A stretch of 41,233 nt of DNA, taken from NCBI GenBank assembly GCA_020351855.1, contig CP070670.1, positions 865,679 to 906,911 of the forward strand. Direction: 5' to 3'. The stretch's first letter is position 1. Each line of letters begins with the position of its first letter. The DNA comes from Gemmatimonadota bacterium. GTDB lineage: Bacteria; Gemmatimonadota; Gemmatimonadetes; Palauibacterales; Palauibacteraceae. Position numbers and translations under genes: made by a program. Below, piece by piece: positions 25,944-33,837 of this stretch. Under the pieces are notes generated by a model that saw nothing but the letters and a program-made list of their open reading frames with translations, searched no databases and was not told where the DNA came from.

Positions 25944-26171
25944 CTAGGAGCGCTTCGACAGGCCGCGAACGGCTGCGGCAACTCCGATCGCCTTCGCTCC
26001 CACGGCAAGCGAGAATCCGACCCATCGTCCTGCCGCCGCGGCCGCGCTGTCGCCCCCCTCCCGCCAGGGACGAGTCAACTCGCGTCTCAGGGAACGCAGA
26101 CGATGGCGGGCATACGCTCTTCCCACGTGGATCAGGACAACGGTCACCGCCCCCTTCGCCAGCGCGCTCAT
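25944..26171 (-). CDS. Small hypothetical protein downstream of the reductase gene
   Basis: 75 aa, not recognised. A hydrophobic stretch near the N-terminus (MSALAKGAVTVVLIHVGRA) and another near the C-terminus (WVGFSLAVGAKAIGVAAAVR) flank a basic, Arg-rich middle, so it may be a small membrane-associated protein. ATG 26171 overlaps the stop of the FabI/FabL-like gene (ATGA), the main support for its being real. Confidence 0.55.
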   Translation of the reverse strand: MSALAKGAVTVVLIHVGRAYARHRLRSLRRELTRPWREGGDSAAAAAGRWVGFSLAVGAKAIGVAAAVRGLSKRS

Positions 26172-27010
26172 GACCCTGTTCCGCTCACGCCGGCCACCGT
26201 GTCCGAGCCCCCCGTCAGGCCAGCTCCGACGACATCCTCCCCGCCGTCCACCCGAATGACGTTGCCCGTGAGCCAGGCGGTCTCCTCTCGCGCCAGCGCC
26301 ACCAGGCACCTTCCCACGTCCTCGGGCGTCGTCAACCGTCCGTGCGGATTGATCTGGCGGGCAATCTCGATCATCCGGTCGTGCCCGGGAATCTTGCGGA
26401 GCGCCGGTGTATCCGTCACGCCCGCCCGGATCGCGTTGACCGTGATGCCAAGCGGAGCAAGCTCGAGCGATAGCTGCCGGCAGTGCGACTCGAGTGCCGC
26501 CTTCGCAGCCGATACGGGACCGTAGAAGGGGCTCACGCGGTCCCCGCCCGAACTCGTCATTGCATAGATCCTTCCCCCCTCGCCGATCAGGTTCCGCGAC
26601 ACCAGGCCCTGAGTCCAGTAGACCAGGGAGTGCGCCATCACGTCGAGCGTCATGTCCATCTGCTTCGGGGTAATCACCGAGGCCGGATTGCGAGCGACCA
26701 GGGGGCGGAGAGTCCCGAAGGCCAGCGAATGCAGGAGAACCCGCACCGAGCCGGAAGCGGCCTCGCCGGCAATCCCGTTCAGCACGTCGGCGCGCTTCTC
26801 CGCGTCTGCGGCGTTCACGTTGAAGAAGGTGGCACGGCGCCCCATACCCTCGATCTCGGAGCGGATCTCCTCAACGTGATCGAGCCCGGCGCGCCGGTCC
26901 AAGTGCACGCCGTAGATGTCGTATCCTGCCTGAGCGAGCGCCAGGGCAGATGCCTCGCCGAAGCCGCTCGATGCCCCCAGGATCAGCGCCGACTGGTTCC
27001 CCTCGGCCAC
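26168..27010 (-). CDS. Enoyl-ACP reductase-like short-chain dehydrogenase (FabI/FabL type)
   Basis: 280-aa Rossmann oxidoreductase. The dinucleotide loop is ALILGASSGFGEASALALAQ. The catalytic Tyr and Lys are spaced Tyr-x6-Lys (YGPVSAAK), the spacing of FabI and FabL enoyl reductases rather than the Tyr-x3-Lys of ordinary SDRs. LLHSLAFGTLRPL and GITVNAIRAGVTDTPALRKIP also resemble that group, which reduces enoyl-ACP in fatty-acid synthesis. GTG 27010 has GGAGGAG 3 nt upstream; ATGs farther upstream lie in Arg-rich, non-coding-looking sequence. No other fab genes are nearby, so another SDR substrate remains possible. Confidence 0.75.
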   Translation of the reverse strand: MAEGNQSALILGASSGFGEASALALAQAGYDIYGVHLDRRAGLDHVEEIRSEIEGMGRRATFFNVNAADAEKRADVLNGIAGEAASGSVRVLLHSLAFGTLRPLVARNPASVITPKQMDMTLDVMAHSLVYWTQGLVSRNLIGEGGRIYAMTSSGGDRVSPFYGPVSAAKAALESHCRQLSLELAPLGITVNAIRAGVTDTPALRKIPGHDRMIEIARQINPHGRLTTPEDVGRCLVALAREETAWLTGNVIRVDGGEDVVGAGLTGGSDTVAGVSGTGS

Positions 27011-27569
27011 GGTCTCCTCCGTGTGAGTCGTGTCTACCGACGCACCGCTTCTCCAATGTGCCGGCTCCCTGCGATCGGCGCACGCAGCCGGTCGTGGGAC
27101 GCCGGACTCGGGACCGCACGCATCGGTACGGCCGACGGTACCGCTTAGCTTGCAGGGCCGCGACGCCAAACGGCAAGACTGCGCCTTGCGACCCTCTCCC
27201 GTGGTCGCGGATTCGTCCTGTGTTTTCTCTTGAGCTTTTCGCAAAACTTGCGCGTTGCACTCCGGTGCGCGAGCCTGGGTCGAGGGGCGGGAAAGCGCGC
27301 CGTACAGTCCTTTCCAGACGATCGACCCGGCTGGCCTGTCCAGCACAGGAAGAGAAATCCACGAGGAGAGGCAAGTTTTCGACATTTTGTCAAAGCGTTG
27401 TCATTTAGTTACTTGCGCGATCAACCGGCCTTCAAGCTCCCGGTAGCACGGCTTGCCTCGGGGAAAGCGCCCGTCTTATAGTTGATCGCCTTCAGAAAAC
27501 ACTGCCCTATCCGGTTCGGCCGGGCGACCCAGAACACGCGACAGAACCGTAATTTTTCACTTTTTACCT
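27011..27569. other. 559-nt intergenic region with AT-richer islands
   Basis: No convincing coding sequence. It separates the divergent reductase gene (-) and the 69-aa gene (+). Local AT-rich islands at about 27225-27250, 27373-27415 and 27545-27570 stand out from the GC-rich surroundings. A TTTT-CGC-AAAA inverted repeat is at 27236-27246, and a promoter-like pair at 27453-27482. I see no known riboswitch consensus. It could hold regulatory sites for both flanking genes or a small RNA, but neither can be shown from sequence alone. Confidence 0.5.
27453..27482 (+). promoter_or_regulatory. Candidate sigma70-like promoter upstream of the 69-aa gene
   Basis: TTGCCT at 27453-27458 and TATAGT at 27477-27482 are 18 nt apart (17 nt if TTATAG at 27476 is taken as -10). 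They match 4 of 6 and 4 of 6 consensus positions. The element would give a leader of about 80 nt before the ATG at 27570. Confidence 0.45.
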
Positions 27570-27779
27570 ATGGAGATGCTGCGCCGCATGAGGGATACCC
27601 GACCCGTTGAACTCGTGGTTAACGTGCCGGAGGGACTGGTGGATGAGGTCGAAGAGGTACGTCAATCGGACCCCGAATTCCTGAGCGATGTGATCGTGTA
27701 CGGGCTCTGTCGCCGTACCATATTCGAAGAACTCCAGAAGATGCGGAGAATCGGCTCCGGATCGATCGGCGTCTACTAG
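27570..27779 (+). CDS. Small acidic-basic protein, function unknown
   Basis: 69 aa, not recognised. A strand-like VELVVNVPEGLVDEVEEV is followed by helical SDPEFLSDVIVYGLCRRTIF and a basic tail. The pattern (one strand then helices, with VPEGL) is loosely reminiscent of ribbon-helix-helix proteins, but I do not assign that fold. Starts at 27570, 27576 or 27588 are possible. No Shine-Dalgarno precedes 27570; the GGAG at 27572-27575 would best serve 27588 (MRDTRPVELVV). Codon use matches the genome, and the gene has its own promoter-like element. Confidence 0.6.
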   Translation: MEMLRRMRDTRPVELVVNVPEGLVDEVEEVRQSDPEFLSDVIVYGLCRRTIFEELQKMRRIGSGSIGVY

Positions 27780-27801
27780 CCATCCCGCACAGCGGGGGAC
27801 A

Positions 27802-27861
27802 GGCGCGCCGAGCGGGCCCGCGGGGGAGCGGATGCTCCCCTCGTGATCCGCGCGGCGCGCC
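27802..27861 (+). terminator. Nested GC-rich hairpin after the 69-aa gene, possible terminator
   Basis: Outer stem GGCGCGCCG (27802-27810) pairs with CGGCGCGCC (27853-27861). An inner stem GGGGAGC (27823-27829) pairs with GCTCCCC (27834-27840) around a GGAT loop. No T tract follows, so this is at best a U-less terminator or an RNA-stabilising structure. It starts 22 nt after the stop codon at 27779. Confidence 0.4.
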
Positions 27862-27978
27862 GACCGGCATCCCCGTGTCCCCGCCGTCCGTTCGCTTGAC
27901 ACCCCGAGGGCAGCCACGCCTATTTCGAGCGATGGCTGCGGCGCTCAGGACCCGCGAACTCCTGGAGGAGCCGTCTTC

Positions 27979-28389
27979 TTGAGCCACGACCCGGCCGGTG
28001 ACATCAAGAGAGCCCCGGGCGCGAGCATCGCTGAAGGAACCGACGAGGTCCTTCGGGCGAAGTACCTTGACTTCTGCTCGGCCCGGCTCACCGAGGTGTT
28101 CCTCTCGCTCTCCGAAGAGCGGATCTACCGCCTCGTCGAAGAGGCGGCCCGGGAAGCCAACCTCCAAGTCGGCACGCTCAACTTCCAGACCATGGTCCGC
28201 CTCGTGACCAAGAAGCTGGAGCAGAGCGTGCCGCTGCCGGACCTGCAGACGTGGGTGCGAGAGTACGAGGCCGAGCCCGACCGATTCGAGGAGCACCTTC
28301 TGGGTCTGTGGAAGGAACTCGTCGGACGGCCCGACACACCCGAGTCGGGGGAAGGCTCCGGCGAGGGAGAGAACGCACCGGAGAGCTGA
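27979..28389 (+). CDS. Hypothetical helical protein
   Basis: 136 aa, no recognised family. The central part (AKYLDFCSARLTEVFLSLSE to DLQTWVREYEAEPDRFEEHL) is amphipathic helix, flanked by Gly/Glu/Pro-rich tails. Cytosolic by composition. The start is TTG 27979, with a strong GGAGGAG at 27964-27970, 8 nt upstream; this decides the start since no ATG lies nearby in frame. It lies about 200 nt after the 69-aa gene on the same strand; whether the two share a transcript is unclear because of the hairpin between them. Confidence 0.65.
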   Translation: MSHDPAGDIKRAPGASIAEGTDEVLRAKYLDFCSARLTEVFLSLSEERIYRLVEEAAREANLQVGTLNFQTMVRLVTKKLEQSVPLPDLQTWVREYEAEPDRFEEHLLGLWKELVGRPDTPESGEGSGEGENAPES

Positions 28390-28393
28390 ACGC

Positions 28394-29113
28394 TCAGGCC
28401 GAGTGCCGCGCCCGCCCCGAGCCTCTCACGATCTCCCTGGACAGCGTAGTCAGGATCTTGGCCCCGGCCCGCACAGAACCGGTGACGGAACCCGATACCT
28501 TCGACCGTCCGGCCTGGCGTGCCCGAAACTCGACGGGAACGCCCATCACGCGGCACCCTGCCCGGAGCGCCCGCGCCTGCATCTGCACGTACCATCCGTA
28601 GTTCTTGTCGTCCAACTCCAGATGCCGCAGGCAGGAGAGCCGAATGGCTCGAAAGGGACCCAGGTCGCGGACGTCACCGCCATAGCAACGCCGCAAGACG
28701 GCTGTCGCGAGGGCGTTCCCCAGCCGGGCATGGATCCGCACGCCGGGTTCGCCGGCCGGGAATCGCCGCTCGCCGATGACGAGATCGGCCCGGCCTTCCA
28801 GGATCGGATCCACGAGCCGCCGTATCTGGCCGGGCGCGCGGAGATCGTCGGCGTCCATGAACACGAGGACAGCGGGGGGAGCGGACCAGCGCCCGATCTC
28901 GCCAATGCCGGCCAGACAGGCCCGACCGTAACCCGGCCGGGGCGCCGTCACGACGACGGCACCGCGCCGGGCCGCGATCGCGGCCGTGCCGTCGGTGGAT
29001 CCGTTGTCGACCACCACCGTCCGATCGATCCCTGCCGCGTCAAGTCGATCGAGCAGGCCGGGGAGGCAGGCAGCCTCGTCTCGTGCCGGAATGAGGACGG
29101 CTACGCGTTCCAC
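28394..29113 (-). CDS. Family 2 glycosyltransferase (soluble, DPM1-like)
   Basis: 239 aa GT-A-fold transferase. VAVLIPARDEAACLPGLLDR opens the nucleotide-binding domain, VVVDNGSTDGTAAIAARRGA follows, and VLVFMDADDLRAPGQIRRL carries the Asp-x-Asp-like metal site. The latter part (GNALATAVLRRCYGGDVRDL, EFRARQAGRSKVSGSVTGSV) resembles dolichyl- or polyprenyl-phosphate sugar transferases. No membrane segment. The GTG at 29113 is the last start before the domain; its start codon is only 17 nt from the divergent neighbour's annotated ATG. Probably acts in cell-surface glycan or glycolipid synthesis with the next two genes. Confidence 0.85.
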   Translation of the reverse strand: MERVAVLIPARDEAACLPGLLDRLDAAGIDRTVVVDNGSTDGTAAIAARRGAVVVTAPRPGYGRACLAGIGEIGRWSAPPAVLVFMDADDLRAPGQIRRLVDPILEGRADLVIGERRFPAGEPGVRIHARLGNALATAVLRRCYGGDVRDLGPFRAIRLSCLRHLELDDKNYGWYVQMQARALRAGCRVMGVPVEFRARQAGRSKVSGSVTGSVRAGAKILTTLSREIVRGSGRARHSA

Positions 29114-29130
29114 CTGTCCCGCGGCCCAAG

Positions 29131-30555
29131 ATGCGTGACCTGGGCGTGAGCGGGCCGGTGCCGCCGGCTGCACGCCGGGTGACGGGCCGCTCGCCCCTCG
29201 CTCCTGGCATTTTGCTGCTTCTGTTCTTGCTGGCCGCGGCCTGGTTCCCCGGAGCCAGCCGGACACCGTGGCCGGTCGTCGCGCTCTGGGCGGGAGCGTT
29301 CCTCTCCTATGCCGCAGCGCTCGTATCGCACGGCCGCCGCCCGGTGGGACGGTGGGCCCTCTGGACGGTAGCGATCCTCGGTCGCCTCGTTCTTCTGCCG
29401 CGGGAGCCTCGCTTCTCCGACGACATCTACCGCTACATGTGGGACGGCTGGATACAGGCCCGCGGCCTCCTTCCGTTCCTCCACGCGCCAGACAGCCCCG
29501 CTCTGTGGCCGCTGCGCACGGAATGGCACTCTCTGCTCAATCACCCGTCGGTCCCGACCATCTATCCGCCGGGAGCCCAGCTCGTGTTCTGGGTCCTGGC
29601 GATGCTCGGGCCTTCGGTGCTCCTGTTCAAGGCCGCCTGGGTGACCGCCGACCTCGGCGTGGGATGGGTGCTCGATCGCCTCACGGCCCGTCGAGGAGAG
29701 CCCCCCTCCCTCGCTCCCGTGGTCTATCTGTGGTCCCCTCTCGCTCTCGTCGAGGTAGCCTGGAGCGGCCACATGGAGCCTCTGGGCATCCTTCCTATGA
29801 TCGCGGCCCTGCTCTTTCTGTCGCGAGGTCGCCGTCAGAGCCCGCACCCCTCTCTCGGTGGCGTGCTGCTCGGGCTTGGCGCCGCCGTCAAGTTCGCGCC
29901 GGCCGTTGCGATCCCGGCAGCCACCCGACAGCGCCTTACGGCCGGAGGGCTGGCGATCGGCGTGCTGGCCCTGTCGTATCTCCCGTACCGCGACGCCGGG
30001 CCGTTGCTTGGCCAGGGCCTCGCCACGTATGCGGAGCACTGGACGTTCAACGCCGGCCTCTTCGGGCCCCTCGCCTTCCTGGTCGGCCCGCAGGCGGCGA
30101 GGATCCTCGCGGGCGGCGCCGTGCTCGCCTGCGCCGCTGTCGCCACATGGAAGCGCTGGAGCGTCGAGCGCACGCTCTACTGGACGATCGGCATCGCACT
30201 CGTGCTATCGCCGACGCTCCACCCGTGGTACGTGCTCTGGATCTTGCCGCTCGCGGCGTTACGCGGCGGCCGCGCCTGGATTCTCCTCAGCGGAACCACC
30301 TTTCTCGCCTACTGGGGCCTGGATGCCTACCAGACGACGGGCATCTGGCCACAACCGCTCCTCGCCCGCCTGGCGATCCACCTTCCCTTCCTTCTGCTCC
30401 TGGCCCGGGACGGCTGGGCGTCTCAAGCTCTCCCGCAGCGTGGCGAGATGCCCCATCGCGAACAGCAGGCTCAGCACGCCCGGCGCCACGGCGCCGCGAG
30501 CGAGGAACGCGAGGGCCGATGCGCCGAGCAGGGCTCCCAGGAGCGCACGAAATAG
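29131..30555 (+). CDS. GT-C-type membrane glycosyltransferase (GT87/mannosyltransferase-like)
   Basis: 474 aa, polytopic with roughly ten hydrophobic helices. The first loop contains RFSDDIYRYMWDGWIQARGL, the Asp-Asp motif plus Tyr/Trp context typical of polyprenyl-phosphate-sugar-dependent GT-C enzymes. LSPTLHPWYVLWILPLAALR near the C-terminus is also characteristic. The last 45 residues (from ASQALPQRG) are charged and low-complexity and run antisense through the membrane helix of the next gene. GTG 29146 or 29179 are possible later starts. The donor sugar is unknown. Confidence 0.82.
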   Translation: MRDLGVSGPVPPAARRVTGRSPLAPGILLLLFLLAAAWFPGASRTPWPVVALWAGAFLSYAAALVSHGRRPVGRWALWTVAILGRLVLLPREPRFSDDIYRYMWDGWIQARGLLPFLHAPDSPALWPLRTEWHSLLNHPSVPTIYPPGAQLVFWVLAMLGPSVLLFKAAWVTADLGVGWVLDRLTARRGEPPSLAPVVYLWSPLALVEVAWSGHMEPLGILPMIAALLFLSRGRRQSPHPSLGGVLLGLGAAVKFAPAVAIPAATRQRLTAGGLAIGVLALSYLPYRDAGPLLGQGLATYAEHWTFNAGLFGPLAFLVGPQAARILAGGAVLACAAVATWKRWSVERTLYWTIGIALVLSPTLHPWYVLWILPLAALRGGRAWILLSGTTFLAYWGLDAYQTTGIWPQPLLARLAIHLPFLLLLARDGWASQALPQRGEMPHREQQAQHARRHGAASEEREGRCAEQGSQERTK

Positions 30556-31869
30556 CGCGGGCCCGCGCCGCAGGCCGATCGCATAGGTCCGCACGACCGC
30601 CAGCCCCCGCTTCGGTGTCCGCCGGAACGGCGTGTCCTTTCGGGCGGTCCCGCGGAAGGCCGCCCAGGTGAGCGGCGCCCCCAGTCCGATGCCCATGACC
30701 AGGGCCTCCAGGACCCGCAGCGGCACCCGGCTCCAGCGAACGCCGCGCCGGAGGGCCGCCGCGGTGGCGAAGCCGAGGAAGGGCAGCGTGGCTGCTGCAA
30801 GCCCGACCGCGTGCCACCAGGCGGGAACCCATCCCGGTGCGGCGCCAGCCAGCGAGGCCGCGCCCAGCGTCAGCGCCAGAAACAGGGTGGCGGGATGGGC
30901 CAGGTGCCCGAGAAGGTGCGCCGTGGCCTCGAGCTTCACCGCCACGCGCCAGGAGCTCCGCCACACGCTCGGAAGCAGCAGCCGGGCCGTCTGGATCCCG
31001 CCCCGCGTCCATCGGTCCTGCTGGAGATCGACCTCCCACATCCCGGGCGGCAACTCGCCCGGCACTTCGACGTCTGGAAGGAGAACGAAGCGCCACCCGG
31101 CCAGCTGGGCACGATAGCTGAGGTCCAGGTCCTCGGTAAGCGTTGCGGCCCGCCAGCCGCCGGCGCTCTCCACGCACCGGCGCCTCCACATGCCGGCCGT
31201 CCCGTTGAAGTTGAAGAACAGGCCGGAGCGGAAGCGCGCCTCGTGCTCGATGCGGAAGTGGGCGTCGAGGAGAAGAGCTTGCGCCCGGGTGAGCCAGCTC
31301 TCTCCCGCGTTCAGGTACCCCCAGGCCGCCTGCACCATTCCGACCCGCGGGTCCGCGAACGGCCCGAGCAGCTGCCGAACGAGGCCGGGCCGGGGAAGAA
31401 AGTCGGCGTCGAGGAGGAGAAGGAACTCGCCGCTCGACCGGCTCGTGCCCCAGGCCAGCGCACCCGCCTTGTAGCCGGACCGGTCGGGTCGGCGAAGGTG
31501 CTCGATGGCGCAGCCGCGCCGCCGCCAGAGGTCGACGCGGCGCGACGCGATCATGCCTGTCTCGTCCGTCGAGTCGTCGAGCAGCTGGATCTCCAGCAGG
31601 GCCTTCGGATAGTCGAGCCGGCAGGCCGCGTCGATGAGCCGCTCGACCACATTGGCCTCGTTGTACACGGGCAGCTGGACGGTCACCCGCGGAAGCGGCC
31701 CGACCCACTCCCGGGTGACCGGACGGGGAGGCAGCCACAGGAGGCGCCACAGCAGCAGAATGCGGTGGGCACCAAACGGCACCAGTAGCGCGAGGGCCAG
31801 GAGGTACGCGACCGAGGGAACGCCCGCGAGCGCCGCACCGGCGTTCAGCGCGATCAGCGCTTCGTGCAT
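30259..31869 (-). CDS. Membrane family 2 glycosyltransferase, cellulose-synthase-like
   Basis: 536 aa. After an N-terminal membrane helix come VQLPVYNEANVVERLIDAAC, LLDDSTDET, LLLLDADFLPRPGL (Asp-x-Asp), TEDLDLSYRAQLAGW (catalytic Glu-Asp) and LQQDRWTRGG (Gln-x-x-Arg-Trp). These are the full D, DxD, TED, QxxRW set of processive beta-glycosyltransferases. Four or more membrane helices follow. Likely makes a surface polysaccharide or glycolipid. The last 54 residues (from RRPAVPGQ) are charged and antisense to the neighbouring GT-C helices; the genes overlap by 297 bp tail to tail. Confidence 0.88.
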   Translation of the reverse strand: MHEALIALNAGAALAGVPSVAYLLALALLVPFGAHRILLLWRLLWLPPRPVTREWVGPLPRVTVQLPVYNEANVVERLIDAACRLDYPKALLEIQLLDDSTDETGMIASRRVDLWRRRGCAIEHLRRPDRSGYKAGALAWGTSRSSGEFLLLLDADFLPRPGLVRQLLGPFADPRVGMVQAAWGYLNAGESWLTRAQALLLDAHFRIEHEARFRSGLFFNFNGTAGMWRRRCVESAGGWRAATLTEDLDLSYRAQLAGWRFVLLPDVEVPGELPPGMWEVDLQQDRWTRGGIQTARLLLPSVWRSSWRVAVKLEATAHLLGHLAHPATLFLALTLGAASLAGAAPGWVPAWWHAVGLAAATLPFLGFATAAALRRGVRWSRVPLRVLEALVMGIGLGAPLTWAAFRGTARKDTPFRRTPKRGLAVVRTYAIGLRRGPALFRALLGALLGASALAFLARGAVAPGVLSLLFAMGHLATLRESLRRPAVPGQEQKEGKVDRQAGEERLWPDARRLVGIQAPVGEKGGSAEENPGAAAA

Positions 31870-31932
31870 GACCCCGGCATCAAAAGGTTGCTGGCCTCCC
31901 GGCCCGGCATATCTTGCGAATCAACTTGCAGT

Positions 31933-31950
31933 CCCGATCACGTGGTCGGG
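31933..31950. promoter_or_regulatory. 18-bp near-palindrome between divergent genes, possible operator
   Basis: CCCGATCACGTGGTCGGG is an inverted repeat centred on CACGTG with one mismatched pair. It lies in the 181-nt gap between the cellulose-synthase-like gene (-) and phoR (+), 17 nt downstream of a TATCTT box (31911-31916). A dimeric regulator site is possible; no partner is identified. Confidence 0.35.
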
Positions 31951-32050
31951 CAGCAAGGTATCGGAAAGCGTTCCGGAACCGCGAATCGGATCTCACGACT
32001 CGCGGGCTGAATCGCGGCCGCGCCGGGGCGAAACCGAAGCGAATGGACAC

Positions 32051-33802
32051 GTGCTCCGGCAAAGAATCCCTCTCCTCCTCGTTGCCGCTTTCGCCGCCGC
32101 CTTCCTGCTGCTCGGCTGGCGCGTGGACACCGTCCTGCGCTCCGACCTGACCGCCCTCACGCGGGCCGAGCTTCGCAACGCGGCCCGCCTGGCCGTCCTC
32201 GGGATTGCACAGCAGCCCTTCTCCGATTCGCTGGCTGCCCGTTTGGCGGCAGACACGGATCTGCGGATCTCCCTCATCGGACCCGATGGGATCGTGCTCG
32301 GTGACTCCGAGGTGCCGGCACGGAGGCTACCCTCCGTGGAGAATCACGCGGACCGGCCGGAGGTCGCGGATGCCCTGGCGGGCCGCGAAGGCTTCGACTC
32401 GAGGGCCAGCGAGACCGTCAACAGACGGCTACACTACCTGGCGCTTCCGCATTTGCAGGGGGTCGTCCGCGTGTCGAGGCCGGCAGACGAGGAACGCTCG
32501 ATCCTCGCCAGCGTGCGGGGCGTTCTGATCCTGGGCTCGGTCGCCACCCTCCTGCTCGCGTTCGGCCTGGGCAGACTCCTCACCCGAGTCCAGGCACGAG
32601 ACCTCGAAGTGCTGCGAGAGACCGCCGAAGCGATCGTCTCCGGCGACCATGCCCGCAGAAGCCGCCCGATCGCGAAGGGGGTGCTCGGGGCCCTGGGCCG
32701 GGCGGTCGACGACATGGCCGACCGGCTCGAGGAGGCCCTGGAGGACGCTCGCCGCGAGAAGGCCGACCTGGATGCGCTGTTCGAGAGCTCGGAGGATGGG
32801 CTCGCCGTCCTGGACGACCGACAGGCCGTGCGTCGAGCCAACCGGGCGTTTCGAGAGATCGCGGGAAGGGAGGAGGTCGAAGGGGAGCGTCTCGTCTCCC
32901 TGTTCCGGTCGGCCGAAGTCCGTCGCGCCGCCGACCTGGCCCTCGCCGGCGAGGCGGTCGACCTGGAGACCCGGGTACGCGAGCGCACCATGCTGATCTC
33001 GGCCTTCCCGCGCCGTGAAGGATCGATTCTCGTCCTCAGGGACCTCACGGCCCTGCGCCGTCTGGAAGGGGTGCGGCGCGATTTCGTGGCCAACGTGTCC
33101 CACGAGCTCAAGACGCCGCTGACCACGGTGATGGGCTTCGCGGAACCGATCGCGGAAGGGACGACCGACCCGGAGGAGGCCCGGGCCTTCGGACGACGGA
33201 TCCTCCACAACGCCCGGCGCATGCGTCGCCTCGTGGACGACCTCCTCGACCTGTCCCGCATCGAAGCCGGCGGCTGGCAGCCAAACCCGGACGAGTTGGA
33301 CCTCGGCGCGATCGCCCGGGATGTGTGGTCGTCTCTGGAGCCGGCCCCGCAGCGCCGGGGCATCGAGCTGGTCGTCCCGGATGAGCCGCTTCGCGGACGG
33401 GCCGACCCCGGGGCGCTCACCCAGATCCTGCGCAACCTGCTCGAGAACGCGGCGCGATACGCCCCCGACGACTCTGAGGTCGTGGTCACCCTCGAGGCCG
33501 TCCCGGGCGGCTTCCGGGTCGCGGTGAGCGACCTGGGAGCGGGAATTCCACCCGTGCACCAGGAGCGCATCTTCGAGCGGTTCTACCGGGTGGACCCGGC
33601 GCGGTCACGTGACGAGGGCGGAACCGGGCTCGGCCTCGCGATCGTGAAGCACCTCGTCGCGGCCCACGGCGGCGAGGTCGGGATCGAGAGCGACATCGGT
33701 ACCGGCACGACTGTTTGGTTCACGATCCCGGCGGAGGGGAGGGGAAGCACGGGGAGAGGCGCCGAGATTGCCGAACAGGATGATTCGGGAGCCGAAGGCT
33801 GA
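32051..33802 (+). CDS. phoR: PhoR-type phosphate sensor histidine kinase
   Basis: 583 aa. Order: TM1 (about 7-24), a ~125-residue periplasmic domain, TM2 (about 156-180), HAMP-like linker, a PAS domain (FESSEDGLAVLDDRQAVRRA), and HisKA with the phosphoacceptor at His351 (FVANVSHELKTPLTTVMGF). The ATPase domain has the N box ILRNLLENAARYAP, the G1 box DLGAGIP and the G2 box GGTGLGLAIVKHLVAAHGG. GTG 32051 starts just before TM1. It precedes the phosphate genes, but its usual partner phoB is not adjacent. Unlike E. coli PhoR, the periplasmic domain is large, so it may sense a ligand directly. Confidence 0.88.
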   Translation: MLRQRIPLLLVAAFAAAFLLLGWRVDTVLRSDLTALTRAELRNAARLAVLGIAQQPFSDSLAARLAADTDLRISLIGPDGIVLGDSEVPARRLPSVENHADRPEVADALAGREGFDSRASETVNRRLHYLALPHLQGVVRVSRPADEERSILASVRGVLILGSVATLLLAFGLGRLLTRVQARDLEVLRETAEAIVSGDHARRSRPIAKGVLGALGRAVDDMADRLEEALEDARREKADLDALFESSEDGLAVLDDRQAVRRANRAFREIAGREEVEGERLVSLFRSAEVRRAADLALAGEAVDLETRVRERTMLISAFPRREGSILVLRDLTALRRLEGVRRDFVANVSHELKTPLTTVMGFAEPIAEGTTDPEEARAFGRRILHNARRMRRLVDDLLDLSRIEAGGWQPNPDELDLGAIARDVWSSLEPAPQRRGIELVVPDEPLRGRADPGALTQILRNLLENAARYAPDDSEVVVTLEAVPGGFRVAVSDLGAGIPPVHQERIFERFYRVDPARSRDEGGTGLGLAIVKHLVAAHGGEVGIESDIGTGTTVWFTIPAEGRGSTGRGAEIAEQDDSGAEG

Positions 33803-33837
33803 CGTCCGCGCACCCGTGCGTGCACGTTTCCCGTACC

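Noticed and set aside
30287-31750. 487-codon alternative frame on the minus strand
   Set aside because: It is shifted relative to the cellulose-synthase-like gene, which carries DxD, TED and QxxRW motifs; the alternative is Arg/Pro-rich with no domain.
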